This document shows, piece by piece, positions 44,204 to 53,145 of a DNA stretch of 64,000 bases (its first letter is position 1; each line of letters opens with the position of its first letter). Under the pieces are notes generated by a model, which saw only the letters and a program-made list of their open reading frames with translations, was not told the origin of the DNA and searched no databases. The translations under genes were made by a program, and so were the position numbers. This stretch comes from JAJTFW01 sp903922455 (GTDB lineage: Bacteria; Bacteroidota; Bacteroidia; AKYH767-A; OLB10), in the NCBI GenBank assembly GCA_943329665.2, contig CALQEU020000009.1, forward strand, positions 1-64,000, written 5' to 3'.

Positions 44204-46252
44204 ATGAAACAACTTCAGAATTATTATTGCGGAAAATGGGTAGCTGGCACCGAGAACGGACAAGTTTTATACAATGCCATTAACGGGTCTGAAATCGCAA
44301 CAGCAAGTAGCAAAGGTCTCGACTTTGGAATGATGCTCGATTATGGCAGAACTACAGGCGGTAAAGCACTAAGAAAAATGACTTTTCACGAACGCGGACG
44401 CATGTTGAAGGCTTTGGCTTTGTATCTCATGGAGAAGAAAGAAGAATTTTATAAAATTTCATGGGCAACAGGTGCCACACGCGTCGATTCGTGGATCGAT
44501 ATTGAAGGCGGCATCGGAAATTTATTTGCCAATAGTAGTTTGCGTCGACAATTTCCTAATGAAACATTTTGCCTCGAAGGCGATCCTGTAAGCTTAGGAA
44601 AAAACGGAACTTTCATGGGACATCATATCTGTGTACCCAAAGAAGGTGTTGCCATTCATATCAACGCATTTAATTTTCCAGTATGGGGAATGTTAGAAAA
44701 AATTGCAGTGAATCTCATGGCGGGTGTTCCTGCTGTGGTGAAGCCAGCCACCGTAACTTGTTTCCTAACGGAGGCGGTAGTACGCGAAATTGTTGCTTCT
44801 AAAATTTTACCAGAAGGAAGTTTGCAATTAATTTGCGGCTCGGCGAATGGAATTTTGGACCATGTTATTTCACAAGACGTGGTGACCTTCACAGGATCTG
44901 CGAGTACTGGAAAAATGTTGAAAGCGCATCCACGTATCATCAATGAATCCGTTCCCTTTAACTTGGAAGCTGATTCTTTAAACTGCATGGTATTGGGAAC
45001 AGATGTCACTCCTGACATGCCCGAGTTTGAAATTTTCATCAAAGAAGTACAAAGAGAAATTACGGTGAAGGCTGGACAAAAATGTACTGCCGTGCGACGC
45101 ATCATGGTTCCAGAAAACAGAATTGAAGATGTGCAAATCGCATTGGGAAAACGATTGGCGAGTACTATCATGGGTGATCCTAATGTTGAGGGTGTTCGCA
45201 TGGGACCTTTAGCTTCCAAAGATCAAGTGAATGAAGTGCGAGAAAAAGTAGAACAACTTTCCCAACAACAAGAAATTGTGTTTGGATCACTCGATAAATT
45301 TGATGTGAAAGGTCAAGACACCGAGCGTGGTGCTTTCTTTTCACCCATTTTAATGTTGAACAAAGATCCTTTTAAATACACCGATTGTCACTCGGTAGAA
45401 GCCTTTGGACCCGTATCCACACTCATGCCTTACAAAACCACCGAAGATGCCATAGAGCTCGCTAAAATGGGTTTAGGTTCGTTGGTGAGCAGCATCATTA
45501 CTGCGGATTCAAAAGTTGCACGCGAATATGTATTGGGCGCTGCGAGTATGCACGGAAGAATTTTAGTATTGAACAACGAATGCGCTAAAGAAAGTACAGG
45601 TCATGGATCGCCGATGCCGATGTTGACGCATGGAGGTCCTGGAAGAGCAGGAGGAGGCGAGGAGATGGGTGGAAAGCGCGGAATTTTCCATTATCTGCAA
45701 CGTGTAGCGCTGCAAGGATCACCTACGATGGTCTCTGCCATTACGGGCGTTTATCAGAATGGAGCAAAACAAATTGAAAAAGATATTCACCCCTTCAAAA
45801 AACATTTCGAAGAGTTAGAAATTGGCGAAACCTTAATTACGGCTAAGCATAGTGTTAGTGAAGCGGATATTGTAAACTTTGCGAATGTAAGCGGCGATAA
45901 CTTCTACGCGCATATGGATTCCACCAGTTTAGAAGGAACCATCTTCACCCAACGTGTGGCGCATGGCTATTTTGTATTGAGCAAAGCAGCCGGATTATTT
46001 GTCGACGCGAAAAAAGGTCCTGTGATGTTGAACTACGGATTAGAAGAATGCCGTTTCACCAAACCCGTTTATCCGGGTATGACGATCGGTGTTCGCTTAA
46101 CTGTAAAAGAAAAAGTGGATACTGAAAAGAAAACGCCAGAAGATATTGCGAAAGGAATAGTGAAGTGGTTGGTGGATGTTTATGATGAGACGGGGGAGAC
46201 GGTGGCGATTGCAACCATATTGACTATGGTTAAGAAAAAAATTCAATCCTGA
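44204..46252 (+). CDS. paaZ: Bifunctional PaaZ: oxepin-CoA hydrolase / 3-oxo-5,6-dehydrosuberyl-CoA semialdehyde dehydrogenase
   Basis: Opens the oxepin-CoA ring and oxidises the resulting aldehyde in phenylacetate degradation. 682 residues, the normal two-domain size. Aldehyde dehydrogenase domain (about 1-520): FNFPVWGMLEK, the catalytic Glu in NLEADSLN and Cys in AGQKCTAVRR. MaoC-like (R)-hydratase domain (about 530-682): hot-dog signature FANVSGDNFYAHMD, with Asp and His of the hydratase pair, and RVAHGYF. The upstream paaABCDE genes are not in the window. An enoyl-CoA hydratase follows 145 bp later, separated by palindromic repeats. Confidence 0.95.
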   Translation: MKQLQNYYCGKWVAGTENGQVLYNAINGSEIATASSKGLDFGMMLDYGRTTGGKALRKMTFHERGRMLKALALYLMEKKEEFYKISWATGATRVDSWIDIEGGIGNLFANSSLRRQFPNETFCLEGDPVSLGKNGTFMGHHICVPKEGVAIHINAFNFPVWGMLEKIAVNLMAGVPAVVKPATVTCFLTEAVVREIVASKILPEGSLQLICGSANGILDHVISQDVVTFTGSASTGKMLKAHPRIINESVPFNLEADSLNCMVLGTDVTPDMPEFEIFIKEVQREITVKAGQKCTAVRRIMVPENRIEDVQIALGKRLASTIMGDPNVEGVRMGPLASKDQVNEVREKVEQLSQQQEIVFGSLDKFDVKGQDTERGAFFSPILMLNKDPFKYTDCHSVEAFGPVSTLMPYKTTEDAIELAKMGLGSLVSSIITADSKVAREYVLGAASMHGRILVLNNECAKESTGHGSPMPMLTHGGPGRAGGGEEMGGKRGIFHYLQRVALQGSPTMVSAITGVYQNGAKQIEKDIHPFKKHFEELEIGETLITAKHSVSEADIVNFANVSGDNFYAHMDSTSLEGTIFTQRVAHGYFVLSKAAGLFVDAKKGPVMLNYGLEECRFTKPVYPGMTIGVRLTVKEKVDTEKKTPEDIAKGIVKWLVDVYDETGETVAIATILTMVKKKIQS

Positions 46253-46289
46253 TAAATATTACGGTGCGAATTGAAAATTCAGAATGCAG

Positions 46290-46356
46290 TCCCGATAGCT
46301 ATCGGGATCAGAATTCAGAATTAAAATCGCAAGCGCAGTCCCGATAGCTATCGGGA
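46290..46356. repeat. Two copies of an 18-bp perfect palindrome
   Basis: TCCCGATAGCTATCGGGA occurs at 46290-46307 and 46339-46356, each preceded by GCAG and followed by AT-rich AGAATT sequence. A third copy is at 47178-47195 and truncated forms lie in the 150-bp repeats near position 12 and 162. They lie in the paaZ/enoyl-CoA hydratase gap. Confidence 0.9.
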
Positions 46357-46397
46357 TGAGAATTTAAAATAACACAACAAACAGTACAATTATATTT

Positions 46398-47162
46398 ATG
46401 TCGACAGGAAAAATAAATACAGCAACCAGCAATGGAATTTGCACCATCACCTTTTCGCATCCACAAAGCAATTCCTTGCCTGGAACTTTATTGCGCGAAT
46501 TGGCATCAGCGATCGAAAAGGCCGGAAAAGACGATGCAGCGAAAGTTATCGTTTTAAAAAGTGAAGGTGACAAAGCTTTTTGTGCGGGTGCTTCCTTCGA
46601 CGAATTAATTTCCATCAACGATTTAGAAACGGGCACTTTTTTCTTTGGCGGGTTTGCTGCGGTGATCAATGCGATTCGCAAAGCGCCCAAGTTTGTGATT
46701 GCTCGAGTGCAAGGCAAGGCAGTAGGAGGAGGCGTAGGACTCGCTAGCGCTGCTGATTACACCATAGCGCACACCAACGCAGCCATCAAGCTCAGCGAAC
46801 TCGCAGTAGGCATTGGTCCGTTTGTAGTAGGTCCGGCAGTTGAGAGGAAGATGGGCACTTCCGCATTCACTCAACTCAGCATCGACGCCACCGCTTGGAA
46901 AGACGCAAGTTGGGCAAGAGAAAAAGGATTATACACCGACATTTTCGAAACGTTTGAAGAGTTAGATCAAGCTGTAGATAAATTAGCCACCACACTTGCA
47001 GCTAGCAATCCAGAAGCGATGATGCTATTGAAAAAAGCATTTTGGGTGGGGACTGAACATTGGGATGTTTTATTAGCAGAGCGTGCGGGGATGAGTGGGA
47101 GGTTGGTGCTTTCAGATTTTACACGTGAGGCGATTGAAGGTTTCAAAAAAGGAGCTCGGTAG
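46398..47162 (+). CDS. Enoyl-CoA hydratase/isomerase family protein
   Basis: 254 residues, crotonase fold. The oxyanion-hole segments are KAFCAGASFDELIS and VQGKAVGGGVGLASAADY. The position of the first catalytic Glu lies in the GVGLASAADY-to-IKLSELAVGIGPFVV stretch (E of LSELAVG is in the second Glu region). It is of the group seen beside paaZ in Bacteroidota, so beta-oxidation of phenylacetate- or fatty acid-derived acyl-CoA is likely. The exact substrate (PaaF/PaaG role) is not determined. Followed by the palindrome at 47178. Confidence 0.85.
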   Translation: MSTGKINTATSNGICTITFSHPQSNSLPGTLLRELASAIEKAGKDDAAKVIVLKSEGDKAFCAGASFDELISINDLETGTFFFGGFAAVINAIRKAPKFVIARVQGKAVGGGVGLASAADYTIAHTNAAIKLSELAVGIGPFVVGPAVERKMGTSAFTQLSIDATAWKDASWAREKGLYTDIFETFEELDQAVDKLATTLAASNPEAMMLLKKAFWVGTEHWDVLLAERAGMSGRLVLSDFTREAIEGFKKGAR

Positions 47163-48033
47163 CGAGGTGCAATTCAGTCCCGATAGCTATCGGGATTAGA
47201 TTTCTTAACTCGGCCATTATCATTTTCAGTAGGGAATAGAGTATTTTTCTTCAAATTTGGAGAATTGGGGAATTTTTTGATAGGAGCGGTACTGCGACTG
47301 CTGTGTAAACCTCAGGCTGCAATTAAAATTCAGGTCAAAGCAATTAATTTCGAGTTTTTACAATATATGAATTTGTCAAAAAAATTCGTATCGCGTTTAA
47401 TCCAACCTTGAAAGGGTTAAATGATCACCCGAGAAGGATGCCGCATTTTTTTAGAACGATTGTGTCACCCCTTCGGGGTTTTTAGATAGTAGGCTGATTC
47501 AATTTTTAGAATAATGCCATCCCTTCGGGATTTTATTATTGTTAATTTAAAAATATTCATTTTAGAAACTACAACCTTTTAGTTGCAAAAGTAAACCCTG
47601 AAAGGGTGAAATGATTATAGAAATTAAAATATTCGAAAAAACAAAACCCTGAAAGGGTGACATGATCAGCCGAGAAAGAAGCAAGCTTATAAATGAGATT
47701 TTCAAGTTGTACAACTATCAAATTTACAAAACGAAGCGCTCTCCGCATAGAGCGTCCATGTTCGCGTACATCGAGGTAAAAGATGAGTTTTAATTGAAAA
47801 TAATTATTATTTCATTAAAATCTTTGAGCTTAAAGATCCTTCAATGCTGCGAGGCAGAAGTAAGCAGACATGCCTCTCAAAATTGGTTTTAATTGGTATT
47901 TAATGCTTGATTTCACATATATATGATAATCAATGTATTGAAATCACCTGCGGTTGTTGGTAAATCTATGAATGTATACCCTAAAATCCCTCTTCAATTT
48001 TTACTTTTGTACCAGTCAATAAAATCTGAAAAA
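47163..48033. repeat. Repeat-rich intergenic region, no gene seen
   Basis: 871 bases between the hydratase and the DUF4920 gene. 47178-47195 is the TCCCGATAGCTATCGGGA palindrome. 47404-47659 carries five REP-like palindromes: AACCTTGAAAGGGTT, CACCCCTTCGGGGTT, ATCCCTTCGGGAT, and AACCCTGAAAGGGTG twice (47594-47608, 47645-47659). They alternate in orientation and share flanks such as ATGAT. The rest is AT-rich leader. No ORF with domain resemblance was found. Confidence 0.85.
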
Positions 48034-48531
48034 ATGAAAAAATTAGTATTGTTTGGATCAATCATCATTGCCTTATCGTCTTGCGGGACAAAATCGAATG
48101 AAGAAAAAGCAAATCCAGAGATTGATTCTACTGTGATTGCTGCAAAATTTGGTACTGACATCGAAGAGGCTGGAGCTATTTCAATGGATTCTCTAGTGGC
48201 CATGGTTAATGCGGGATCAACAACCGTTGAGAATGTTAAAGTAGAAGGGAAAATTAATGCTGCTTGTCAAACCAAAGGATGTTGGATGACTGTCGACAAA
48301 AGCGATGGGTCTACCATGCGTGTGAGTTTTAAGGATTATGGATTTTTTGTTCCGAAGGATTGCGCAGGAAAATCGGCAGTGATGATGGGTCGCGCTTTTG
48401 TAGATACTACATCGGTTGCAGATCTTCGTCACTTTGCTAAAGACGATGGTAAATCAAAAGAAGAAATTGAAAAAATTACTGAGCCTGAATACGCATTGTC
48501 GTTTGAGGCAGATGGTGTAATCATCAAGTAA
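48034..48531 (+). CDS. DUF4920 lipoprotein
   Basis: 165 residues from the ATG at 48034, where a lipoprotein signal begins (MKKLVLFGSIIIALSSCG, lipobox Cys at 18); an in-frame ATG at 47923 would add 37 residues before it and is not believed. The mature part contains VEGKINAACQTKGCWMTV and RVSFKDYGFFVPKD, the hallmark of DUF4920. Two Cys (ACQTKGC) lie near the tip and could bind metal, but this is inference. Function unknown. Followed 55 bp later by the HMG-CoA lyase gene. Confidence 0.85.
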   Translation: MKKLVLFGSIIIALSSCGTKSNEEKANPEIDSTVIAAKFGTDIEEAGAISMDSLVAMVNAGSTTVENVKVEGKINAACQTKGCWMTVDKSDGSTMRVSFKDYGFFVPKDCAGKSAVMMGRAFVDTTSVADLRHFAKDDGKSKEEIEKITEPEYALSFEADGVIIK

Positions 48532-48549
48532 TAAAAATTAAAATAATGG

Positions 48550-48573
48550 AACCCATCTCGAAGGAGATGGGTT
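48550..48573 (+). terminator. Hairpin without T-tract after the DUF4920 gene
   Basis: AACCCATCTC/GAGATGGGTT with a GAAG loop, ten perfect pairs. The sequence after it (TACTATTG) is not T-rich, so it may be an attenuator or mRNA-stabilising stem rather than a strong terminator. Confidence 0.5.
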
Positions 48574-48585
48574 TACTATTGAATA

Positions 48586-49458
48586 ATGGGAAACGAAAGA
48601 GTAGAATGGATTGAATGTCCGCGCGACGCCATGCAAGGCCTCTCGTGGTTTGTTCCTACAGCTCAAAAAATTGCATACATCAATACACTTTTAGGAGTGG
48701 GATACGATGTAATCGATTTCGGAAGTTTCGTTTCTCCTAAAGCGATTCCACAGTTGCGTGATACGGCCGAAGTATTAAGTCAATTGGAATTAAATGATCG
48801 TACTAAATTATTAGCCATTGTAGCCAATGTGAGAGGAGCAGAGGATGCTTGTGAGTTTGATGAGATTTCCTATCTCGGATTTCCATTTTCCATCTCCGAA
48901 ACCTTCCAGCAAAGAAATACCAATAGCAGTATTAATGAATCTTTGCAATCGGTAGAGATGATCCAAAATTTATGCTTGAGGCATCACAAAGAATTGGTGG
49001 TGTACATGAGCATGGCCTTTGGAAATCCTTACGGAGATGCATGGAATGAAGACATTGCCGTGAAGTGGACCAAGCAAATCGCATCGTTAGGTGTAAAAAC
49101 AATTGCAATGTCGGATACGGTCGGACTTGCTCAACCTGCTGATGTGAAAAAAATATTTGATGCTATAATCCCATCATTACCCCAAGTAAAAATTGGCGCT
49201 CATCTGCATGCTAGTGCCGATAATTGGAAATCGAAGGTGACAGCTGCTTGGGATAGTGGTTGTCGACGTTTCGACTCTGCTATGAAGGGTTATGGTGGAT
49301 GTCCCATGGCAGAAGATGTACTGGTCGGAAATCTTGCCTCTGAGAACCTCTATCAATTCCTAAATGACAGGAATGTGAAGAGTTCTATTGATTCTTCCCA
49401 ATTCGCACACGCACTCATGATGGCTTCCGCTGTATTTGAAGAGCCATTAGCAACATAA
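48586..49458 (+). CDS. Hydroxymethylglutaryl-CoA lyase
   Basis: Cleaves HMG-CoA to acetyl-CoA and acetoacetate, the last step of leucine degradation. 290 residues, a TIM barrel of the DRE-TIM type. WIECPRDAMQG is the catalytic Asp/Arg region, IGAHLHASADN holds the metal-binding His pair, and the active-site Cys loop reads YGGCPMAE (usual form GGCPYA). The N-terminal part lacks the usual longer start but the barrel is complete. It fits the branched-chain catabolism suggested by icmF. Confidence 0.9.
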   Translation: MGNERVEWIECPRDAMQGLSWFVPTAQKIAYINTLLGVGYDVIDFGSFVSPKAIPQLRDTAEVLSQLELNDRTKLLAIVANVRGAEDACEFDEISYLGFPFSISETFQQRNTNSSINESLQSVEMIQNLCLRHHKELVVYMSMAFGNPYGDAWNEDIAVKWTKQIASLGVKTIAMSDTVGLAQPADVKKIFDAIIPSLPQVKIGAHLHASADNWKSKVTAAWDSGCRRFDSAMKGYGGCPMAEDVLVGNLASENLYQFLNDRNVKSSIDSSQFAHALMMASAVFEEPLAT

Positions 49459-49479
49459 ATTGTATACTTTCGTTTAAAC

Positions 49480-51570
49480 ATGATGAACATTTCCCAGCTA
49501 AAACAGAATACATTGAATAAATCCTTAACGTATGTCCGCATTTGGACCATTGCCCTTATTGCCGTATTATTTGCTAGTAGCTCTTATGCTCAACCTCCTG
49601 GCTATCTTGAATTGCTCGGAAATGTGCAACAAGATGGTAAAGGATTAGAAGGTGCTGAAATTAAAGTGATGAAAGGCTTGGAGACTGCTGACAACTTACT
49701 TAGTTCTGCAGGAGGTAAATTTATTTTTAACCTTGATCTTGGTCATTTGTACACCATCGTCTTTTCAAAGAATGGTACCATTACAAAGTCAGTTTTAGTG
49801 GATACGAAAGTTCCAGAAAGCTATGAAACACAAATTTTCAGTTTTAAGTTTAAGATTGATTTGTTCAAAGCACCAGATGGTGTAGAACAACCTAAAGAAG
49901 CAGCACCTCCCGTAACGAAATTAGGATACAGCGATGCGTATGAAGATTTCGATTACGATCCCGAATATTCGAAGTCGAGAAAAGTGGAGATGGATGTGGT
50001 GAAGCAGAAGATGGCTTCGGAAGTGGTGAAGCAGGAAGCACTACGTGCCAAAGCAGAAGAAAAAGCGCGTCAAGATTCACTCGCTCAAGCAAAGAAAGAT
50101 GAACTCGCTGCTGATAAAGCACGTCGCGATTCGTTAGACAAAGTAAAAGAACAACAAAGAATTGAAGCAGCGAAGTTAGCCGCTATAGAGCAGGAGAAAA
50201 ACGATTCTATTGCAAAGGAAAAAGCAAAACAAGAAGCGGCGACGGCTGCTCAATTGGCGAAAGAAAAAGCAAGTCAGGATAGTTTAGTCGCAGTTGAAAA
50301 AAGCCGACTCCAAGCCGAAGCAGCTGAGAAAGCTCGATTGCAAGCAGAGAAAGATTCATTAGCTCGCATAGAAGAAAAAGCAAAACAAGATTCTATTTTG
50401 TTAGCGAAAGAAAAAGAAAAACAAGAAGCCCTTGCTCGTAGTAAAGCAGAACAAGATTCCATCAATAAAGCGCGTGAAGAAGCAAAAATTGCCGACGCCG
50501 CTCGTAAAGTGCGGGAGAAAGAAGTTGCCGATTCTCTCAATGTAGAGAAAGAAAAAGCTAGAATTGCAGCTTTGGAATTAGCAGCCGCAGAAAAAGTGAA
50601 GCAAGATAGTTTAGCAAAAGTAGAAAAGGAACGTGCAGCGACTGAATTAGCGGAGAAAGCACGATTGAAAGCAGAACAAGATGCCTTAGCACAAGCTCAA
50701 GAAAAGCAAAAGCAAGAAGAGTTGAAAGCTAAAAAAGAACGCGAACGTGTAGAAGCAGAAGCCGCCGCAAAAGCCGAAAAAGACAGTTTAGCAAAAGCAG
50801 CAGAGCAAGCCCGACTCGCAGAAGTTGAACGTAAAGCTCAAGAAAAAGCTGCGGCTGATGCATTAGCGAAAGAACAAGAGAAAGCGAAAGCAGAAGAAGC
50901 AGCACGACTAGCAAAAGAGAAAGCAGAAAAAGCTGCAGAGTTAGCCGCAGCTGAAGCCGCTCGTCAAAAAGCAATTGCTGATGCACAAGATAAAGCGCGT
51001 CAAGAAGAGTTGGCTAAAGTCGCTCGCGAACGTGCGGTGCAAGATTCTTTAGCTCAAGTAAGATCGAAGTTCAAGCAAGATTCTATTGCTCAAGCGAAGG
51101 TGAAAGCTTATGAGTTAGAGATAGCGCGTCAAGAAAAAATTAAACTAGAGAAAGATTCTTTAGCACAAGCGCAAAAGGAGCAAGAAGCAGAATCACTGCG
51201 TTTGGCTGCTGAATTGAAAAAGAAGCAAGAGGAAGATGCAGCGAAGAAACGTAATGATGATATAGAAGCACAGAAAAAAGCGTTGGCAGCTGCTGGAAAA
51301 GCAGATCCGAAGAAAGGAGTAAAAGACATAAAAGAATACAAAATTGACTTTGACAAGGAATTTGTGGTGGAAGGAATTACTCAAGATACCATCGTAGAAG
51401 CGAATCGAACCGTGTTCCGCACCATAGTGAAATCTAATGCTGAAAAAGCAACGTACTTAAAAGTGTTATATAGCTATGGAGGATCCTTCTATTTTAAGAA
51501 TGAACAAAGCATGACAGAGAATACGTATTTTATGCAGATTGATGAGCATAAGAAAGCGCTGGATAAGTAA
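49480..51570 (+). CDS. Secreted long-helix protein with repeated DS(L/I) motifs
   Basis: 696 residues. Signal-like segment (about 20-38, ends SSSYAQ). Residues 40-130 form a beta sandwich (carboxypeptidase-regulatory-like, GKGLEGAEIKVMKG). Residues about 165-600 are an uninterrupted helix composed of Ala, Lys, Glu, Gln and Arg, in which the unit (Q/K/N)-D-S-(L/I)-(A/N/V) recurs about 13 times, giving a coarse periodicity. The last 80 residues form a small beta domain. No T9SS sorting domain is seen. Could be a periplasmic spanning rod or peptidoglycan-associated helix; the family is not recognised. Codon use shows no obvious difference to neighbours. Confidence 0.7.
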   Translation: MMNISQLKQNTLNKSLTYVRIWTIALIAVLFASSSYAQPPGYLELLGNVQQDGKGLEGAEIKVMKGLETADNLLSSAGGKFIFNLDLGHLYTIVFSKNGTITKSVLVDTKVPESYETQIFSFKFKIDLFKAPDGVEQPKEAAPPVTKLGYSDAYEDFDYDPEYSKSRKVEMDVVKQKMASEVVKQEALRAKAEEKARQDSLAQAKKDELAADKARRDSLDKVKEQQRIEAAKLAAIEQEKNDSIAKEKAKQEAATAAQLAKEKASQDSLVAVEKSRLQAEAAEKARLQAEKDSLARIEEKAKQDSILLAKEKEKQEALARSKAEQDSINKAREEAKIADAARKVREKEVADSLNVEKEKARIAALELAAAEKVKQDSLAKVEKERAATELAEKARLKAEQDALAQAQEKQKQEELKAKKERERVEAEAAAKAEKDSLAKAAEQARLAEVERKAQEKAAADALAKEQEKAKAEEAARLAKEKAEKAAELAAAEAARQKAIADAQDKARQEELAKVARERAVQDSLAQVRSKFKQDSIAQAKVKAYELEIARQEKIKLEKDSLAQAQKEQEAESLRLAAELKKKQEEDAAKKRNDDIEAQKKALAAAGKADPKKGVKDIKEYKIDFDKEFVVEGITQDTIVEANRTVFRTIVKSNAEKATYLKVLYSYGGSFYFKNEQSMTENTYFMQIDEHKKALDK

Positions 51571-51580
51571 TTCAGAATTC

Positions 51581-51752
51581 AGAATTAAGAATTCAGAATT
51601 GGTATTATTTTAATGAAATGAAATTCAAAATTCTGTAAATTACTTTTTCTGGATCTCGAAATATTATAATTCATTCAAATCAAAAATAAAATTACGATCC
51701 TTGAGTTACTTTCAATTTTGAAAATAAAAAATAATTCTGAATTCTTAATTCT
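51581..51752. repeat. 20-bp inverted repeat with EcoRI-like GAATTC units
   Basis: 51581-51600 and 51733-51752 are perfect reverse complements, built from (A)GAATTCAGAATT units, and enclose 132 bp of AT-rich DNA in which I see no gene. Related AATTCAGAATT strings occur near 16870 and 46310. The gap from 51571 to 51816 contains only this. Confidence 0.8.
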
Positions 51753-51816
51753 TAATTAAGTCTATCTGATAGTTGTAAATTGAATATTAGAATAAATACT
51801 ATTAAAGAAAAAAAAC

Positions 51817-52671
51817 ATGCTCCTCGTCGCAGATTCAGGTTCTACAAAAGCAGATTGGTTGCTATTTGACGGTGAAAAAATAACTGGTCCTATTCACACG
51901 ATGGGATTTAATCCGTTTTTTCACTCGAGCGAATTTGTGTTGGAAAGTTTGATGAAGTCGGAGGAGATGTTAGCCGTTCGTGATCAAATAACGAGTGTGA
52001 AATTTTTTGGTGCAGGTTGTTCTAGTGATGATCGAAATGAAATTATTGCTTCTGGACTCAGAAACTTTTTTACAAAGGCCGATGTGTTGGTTGAACACGA
52101 TTTGTTAGCCTGCGCTGTTGCCACATGTGGAAAAACAAAAGGCATCGCATGCATCATCGGCACAGGAAGTAATTCTTGTTATTTTGATGGAGCAGAAGTA
52201 CACGAAAGAAATTATGGCTTAGGTTATATTTTGGGGGACGAAGGAAGTGGTTCGTATTTCGGAAAAAAATTGCTGACCTATTATTTGTACGAACGCCTTC
52301 CAGCCGATTTACAACAAGATTTTAAGGAGACATACCAACTCAGCAAGAATGATATTATCGATAAAGTGTATAAAGAACCGAATCCGAATGTGTGGCTAGC
52401 TTCCTTTTCACGCTTTTTAACAAAACATCATGAGCATCCTTACATCAAGGAAATGATTTTACAAGGCATGCGCGAATTTTGTAATTTGTATGTCTGCGAT
52501 TTCCCTACTTACAACACCGAAAAAGTACATTTCGTGGGATCTGTAGCATTTATTTTTTCTGCTGAATTACATCAAGTAGCTGCAGAATTAGGATTCACGA
52601 TTGGTAAAATTATTAAGCAGCCCATCGACGATTTGATGCAGCATTTTGTGGCACTCGAAAAACAGAAATAA
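51817..52671 (+). CDS. BadF/BadG/BcrA/BcrD-type ATPase (N-acetylglucosamine kinase-like)
   Basis: 284 residues, actin-like ATPase fold. The phosphate-1 loop is VADSGSTKADWLLFD, the phosphate-2 loop is IIGTGSNSCYF, and the adenosine-binding loop is LGDEGSGSYFGKK, all present. Bacteroidota members of this type are annotated as N-acetylglucosamine kinases; the family also contains benzoyl-CoA reductase activators, which is unlikely here for lack of other genes. A cytoplasmic sugar kinase of peptidoglycan or chitin recycling is the best guess. Convergent with coaD, 2 bp apart. Confidence 0.85.
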   Translation: MLLVADSGSTKADWLLFDGEKITGPIHTMGFNPFFHSSEFVLESLMKSEEMLAVRDQITSVKFFGAGCSSDDRNEIIASGLRNFFTKADVLVEHDLLACAVATCGKTKGIACIIGTGSNSCYFDGAEVHERNYGLGYILGDEGSGSYFGKKLLTYYLYERLPADLQQDFKETYQLSKNDIIDKVYKEPNPNVWLASFSRFLTKHHEHPYIKEMILQGMREFCNLYVCDFPTYNTEKVHFVGSVAFIFSAELHQVAAELGFTIGKIIKQPIDDLMQHFVALEKQK

Positions 52672-52673
52672 TA

Positions 52674-53135
52674 TTATTTTAATTTGACGCCTTCACCAAC
52701 AAAAGGTGTTGCATTGCCACCGTTGCGGATAATGTCACGAATGATGGTGGATGATACTGGGGAGTATTGCGGCGATGCTAACATGAATGTAGTTTCAATG
52801 CCGTTGTCTAAGTAGTGATTCATCTGTGCAATCGCTCTCTCAAATTCGAAATCGGCAGAAGTGCGTAAACCTCTTAAAATAAATCGAGCTTGAATTTTCC
52901 TGCAAAAATCGATGGTCAAGCCGCTGTATGATAATACCTCAACCTGGTCATATTCAGTAAAACTATCTTTGATCCATTGCACTCGATCTTGCAATGGAAA
53001 CATGTATTTCTTAGAGGTGTTTTCGCCTACACCAATTATAATTTTGTCAAATAAATTTAAGGAACGTGTAATAACATCTACATGTCCAATGGTGATGGGA
53101 TCAAAACTGCCCGGGAAGAGTGCGATTTTTGACAT
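52674..53135 (-). CDS. coaD: Pantetheine-phosphate adenylyltransferase
   Basis: Adds AMP to 4'-phosphopantetheine in coenzyme A synthesis. 153 residues from the ATG at 53135 (MSKIALFPGSFDP); the ORF extends 11 codons upstream without conservation. The nucleotide-binding TxGH appears as FPGSFDPITIGHVDVI, and RGLRTSADFEFE is the substrate region. The ISSTxxR-like site reads SSTIIRDIIRNGG. Follows rsmD by 10 bp, the usual order. Complements panB at 18689. Confidence 0.95.
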   Translation of the reverse strand: MSKIALFPGSFDPITIGHVDVITRSLNLFDKIIIGVGENTSKKYMFPLQDRVQWIKDSFTEYDQVEVLSYSGLTIDFCRKIQARFILRGLRTSADFEFERAIAQMNHYLDNGIETTFMLASPQYSPVSSTIIRDIIRNGGNATPFVGEGVKLK

Positions 53136-53145
53136 AGTTTTTATT

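Noticed and set aside
44656..45219. 187-residue antisense ORF within paaZ
   Set aside because: Shadow of a long, well-identified gene; no recognisable motif or own upstream signals.
47923..48033. N-terminal extension of the DUF4920 protein
   Set aside because: The lipoprotein signal begins at the internal Met (48034); the extension lies within repeat-rich leader DNA.
49892..51384. Several long minus-strand ORFs inside the DS(L/I)-repeat gene
   Set aside because: They result from the Ala/Lys/Glu codon bias of the plus-strand gene, giving Leu/Ser/Phe-rich nonsense frames.
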